From contig NZ_CP133019.1 of assembly GCF_030866805.1 (NCBI RefSeq), positions 1,054,001 through 1,118,000 of the forward strand: a stretch of DNA of 64,000 nt. The letters run 5' to 3'. The stretch comes from Microbacterium terrisoli (lineage in GTDB: Bacteria; Actinomycetota; Actinomycetes; Actinomycetales; Microbacteriaceae). Position 1 is the stretch's first letter, and each line of letters starts with the position of its first letter. Positions 63,426-64,000 of this stretch are shown here, piece by piece. The position numbers and the translations under genes are program-made. The notes beneath the pieces are model-generated. The model was given only the letters and a program-made list of their open reading frames with translations. It had not been told where the DNA came from and did no database searches.

Positions 63426-63845
63426 TCACAGCAGCGCGAGCGAGGACGCCCGCCACCGGTGGTCCATGCCCTCGAGCCGGATCGCCACGGCGCGGGTGCG
63501 CGCGGGCCCGCCGATGATCACGACCGCCTCGATCGCATCGGCGGTCGGCGCCGTGCGGTGCACCGATCGGATCGCGTGCACCGGACGGGTGGCGACCACG
63601 CCGCGTGCGCTGCGGGCCCGTGCGGCCAGGCCTGCGCGGGTCACGAGCGAGCGGAAGGCGTCCTCGGTCATCCACCGTGCCAGCTGGTTCACGTCACGGA
63701 CCCCGGCGAGCACCTCGAGCACTCCCTGGGTGAGATTTCGCAGCAGGGGGTCGGGATCGGGCAGAGCCGAGGCCGGCGTGCGTTGCGGAGCACCGGGGTC
63801 TCGTTCGTCTTGCCGCCGTCGCGCCGTCGCAGACCTCACCGTCAT
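63426..63845 (-). CDS. Rv3235-family protein
   Basis: A 139-residue protein of an actinobacterial family named after Rv3235, which lies near secA1 in M. tuberculosis. The N-terminus is basic and disordered-looking (MTVRSATARRRQDERDP). The conserved part begins LRNLTQGVLEVLAGVRDVNQ and RWMTEDAFRSLVTRAGLAAR, then two beta strands (AIEAVVIIGGPARTRAVAIR), ending WRASSLALL. Function unknown. I chose the ATG at 63845 after GAGAGAGGCGATCGG; an in-frame start further upstream (near 63932) cannot be excluded. Confidence 0.75.
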   Translation of the reverse strand: MTVRSATARRRQDERDPGAPQRTPASALPDPDPLLRNLTQGVLEVLAGVRDVNQLARWMTEDAFRSLVTRAGLAARARSARGVVATRPVHAIRSVHRTAPTADAIEAVVIIGGPARTRAVAIRLEGMDHRWRASSLALL

Positions 63846-64000
63846 CCGATCGCCTCTCTCGCTGCACCTCGGATGCGACCGAGGAAGGATGTCAGGACCG
63901 CTCCAGTACAGCACACAGACAACTCTCAGCTTCATGAGAAGCCTCTCACCTGTGGATAACCCGTCGCGCGGCGTCATGTCCGCGTACTCTCGCACCGTGC

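Overview
The window comes from a GC-rich Gram-positive actinobacterium, most likely in or near Microbacterium (Microbacteriaceae). This rests on base composition, GTG starts and 4-bp ATGA/GTGA gene overlaps. It also rests on an actinobacterial core gene order: Zincin_1-like gene, DUF3499 and ahcY; RDD, SpoIIM-like, DUF58, MoxR, DUF4350 and DUF4129; mtrA, mtrB, lpqB, comF and hpf; secA and an Rv3235-family gene. I saw no rRNA, tRNA, CRISPR array, phage or transposase gene.

Layout. 1-5246: 3' end of an Xaa-Pro dipeptidyl-peptidase gene, a Zincin_1-like gene divergent from a DUF3499 gene, ahcY, then an RDD gene divergent from a SpoIIM-like gene. 5247-38177: a block of about 33 kb between the SpoIIM-like and DUF58 genes, which are adjacent in mycobacteria. 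It holds one uninterrupted 27.5-kb gene for a secreted protein of about 9,168 residues, a furA-katG pair under a clear AT-rich palindrome, and, on the other strand, a ChaA-type cation/proton antiporter and an aquaporin. 38178-43772: an overlapping minus-strand operon (membrane protein, DUF4129, DUF4350, MoxR, DUF58). 43937-49605: mtrA-mtrB-lpqB-comF-hpf. 49692-59214: a second accessory block between hpf and secA, with a coiled-coil protein, a copper nitrite reductase locus, a DUF559 gene bracketed by palindromic repeats, and a PadR regulator divergent from a membrane protein. 59333-63845: secA, an alanine-type aminotransferase, and a convergent Rv3235-family gene.

The giant protein is the most striking object. 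In order it has a Sec signal peptide, a matrixin-like zinc-protease motif, a Thr/Asp-rich linker, long arrays of beta-type repeats, Calx-beta-like modules, RTX calcium nonapeptides, six tandem modules each carrying a DxDxDG calcium loop, a TPGFWKN domain, and a C-terminus with LPPAG but no basic tail. This looks like a calcium-stabilised surface adhesin or matrix protein. No dedicated secretion or sortase gene lies nearby. The neighbouring FurA-KatG pair (peroxide defence), aquaporin (possible peroxide channel) and ChaA (calcium export) would fit a surface and oxidative-stress island, but that link is inferred from proximity alone.

The nitrite reductase locus has a cysteine-containing HTH regulator, a polytopic membrane protein and a 922-residue fusion (membrane domain, cupredoxin, Met-rich linker, NirK-type domains) with all expected copper ligands, next to a divergent DUF2249 gene. 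It looks like a membrane-tethered route for nitrite reduction or copper/NO handling with its own sensor.
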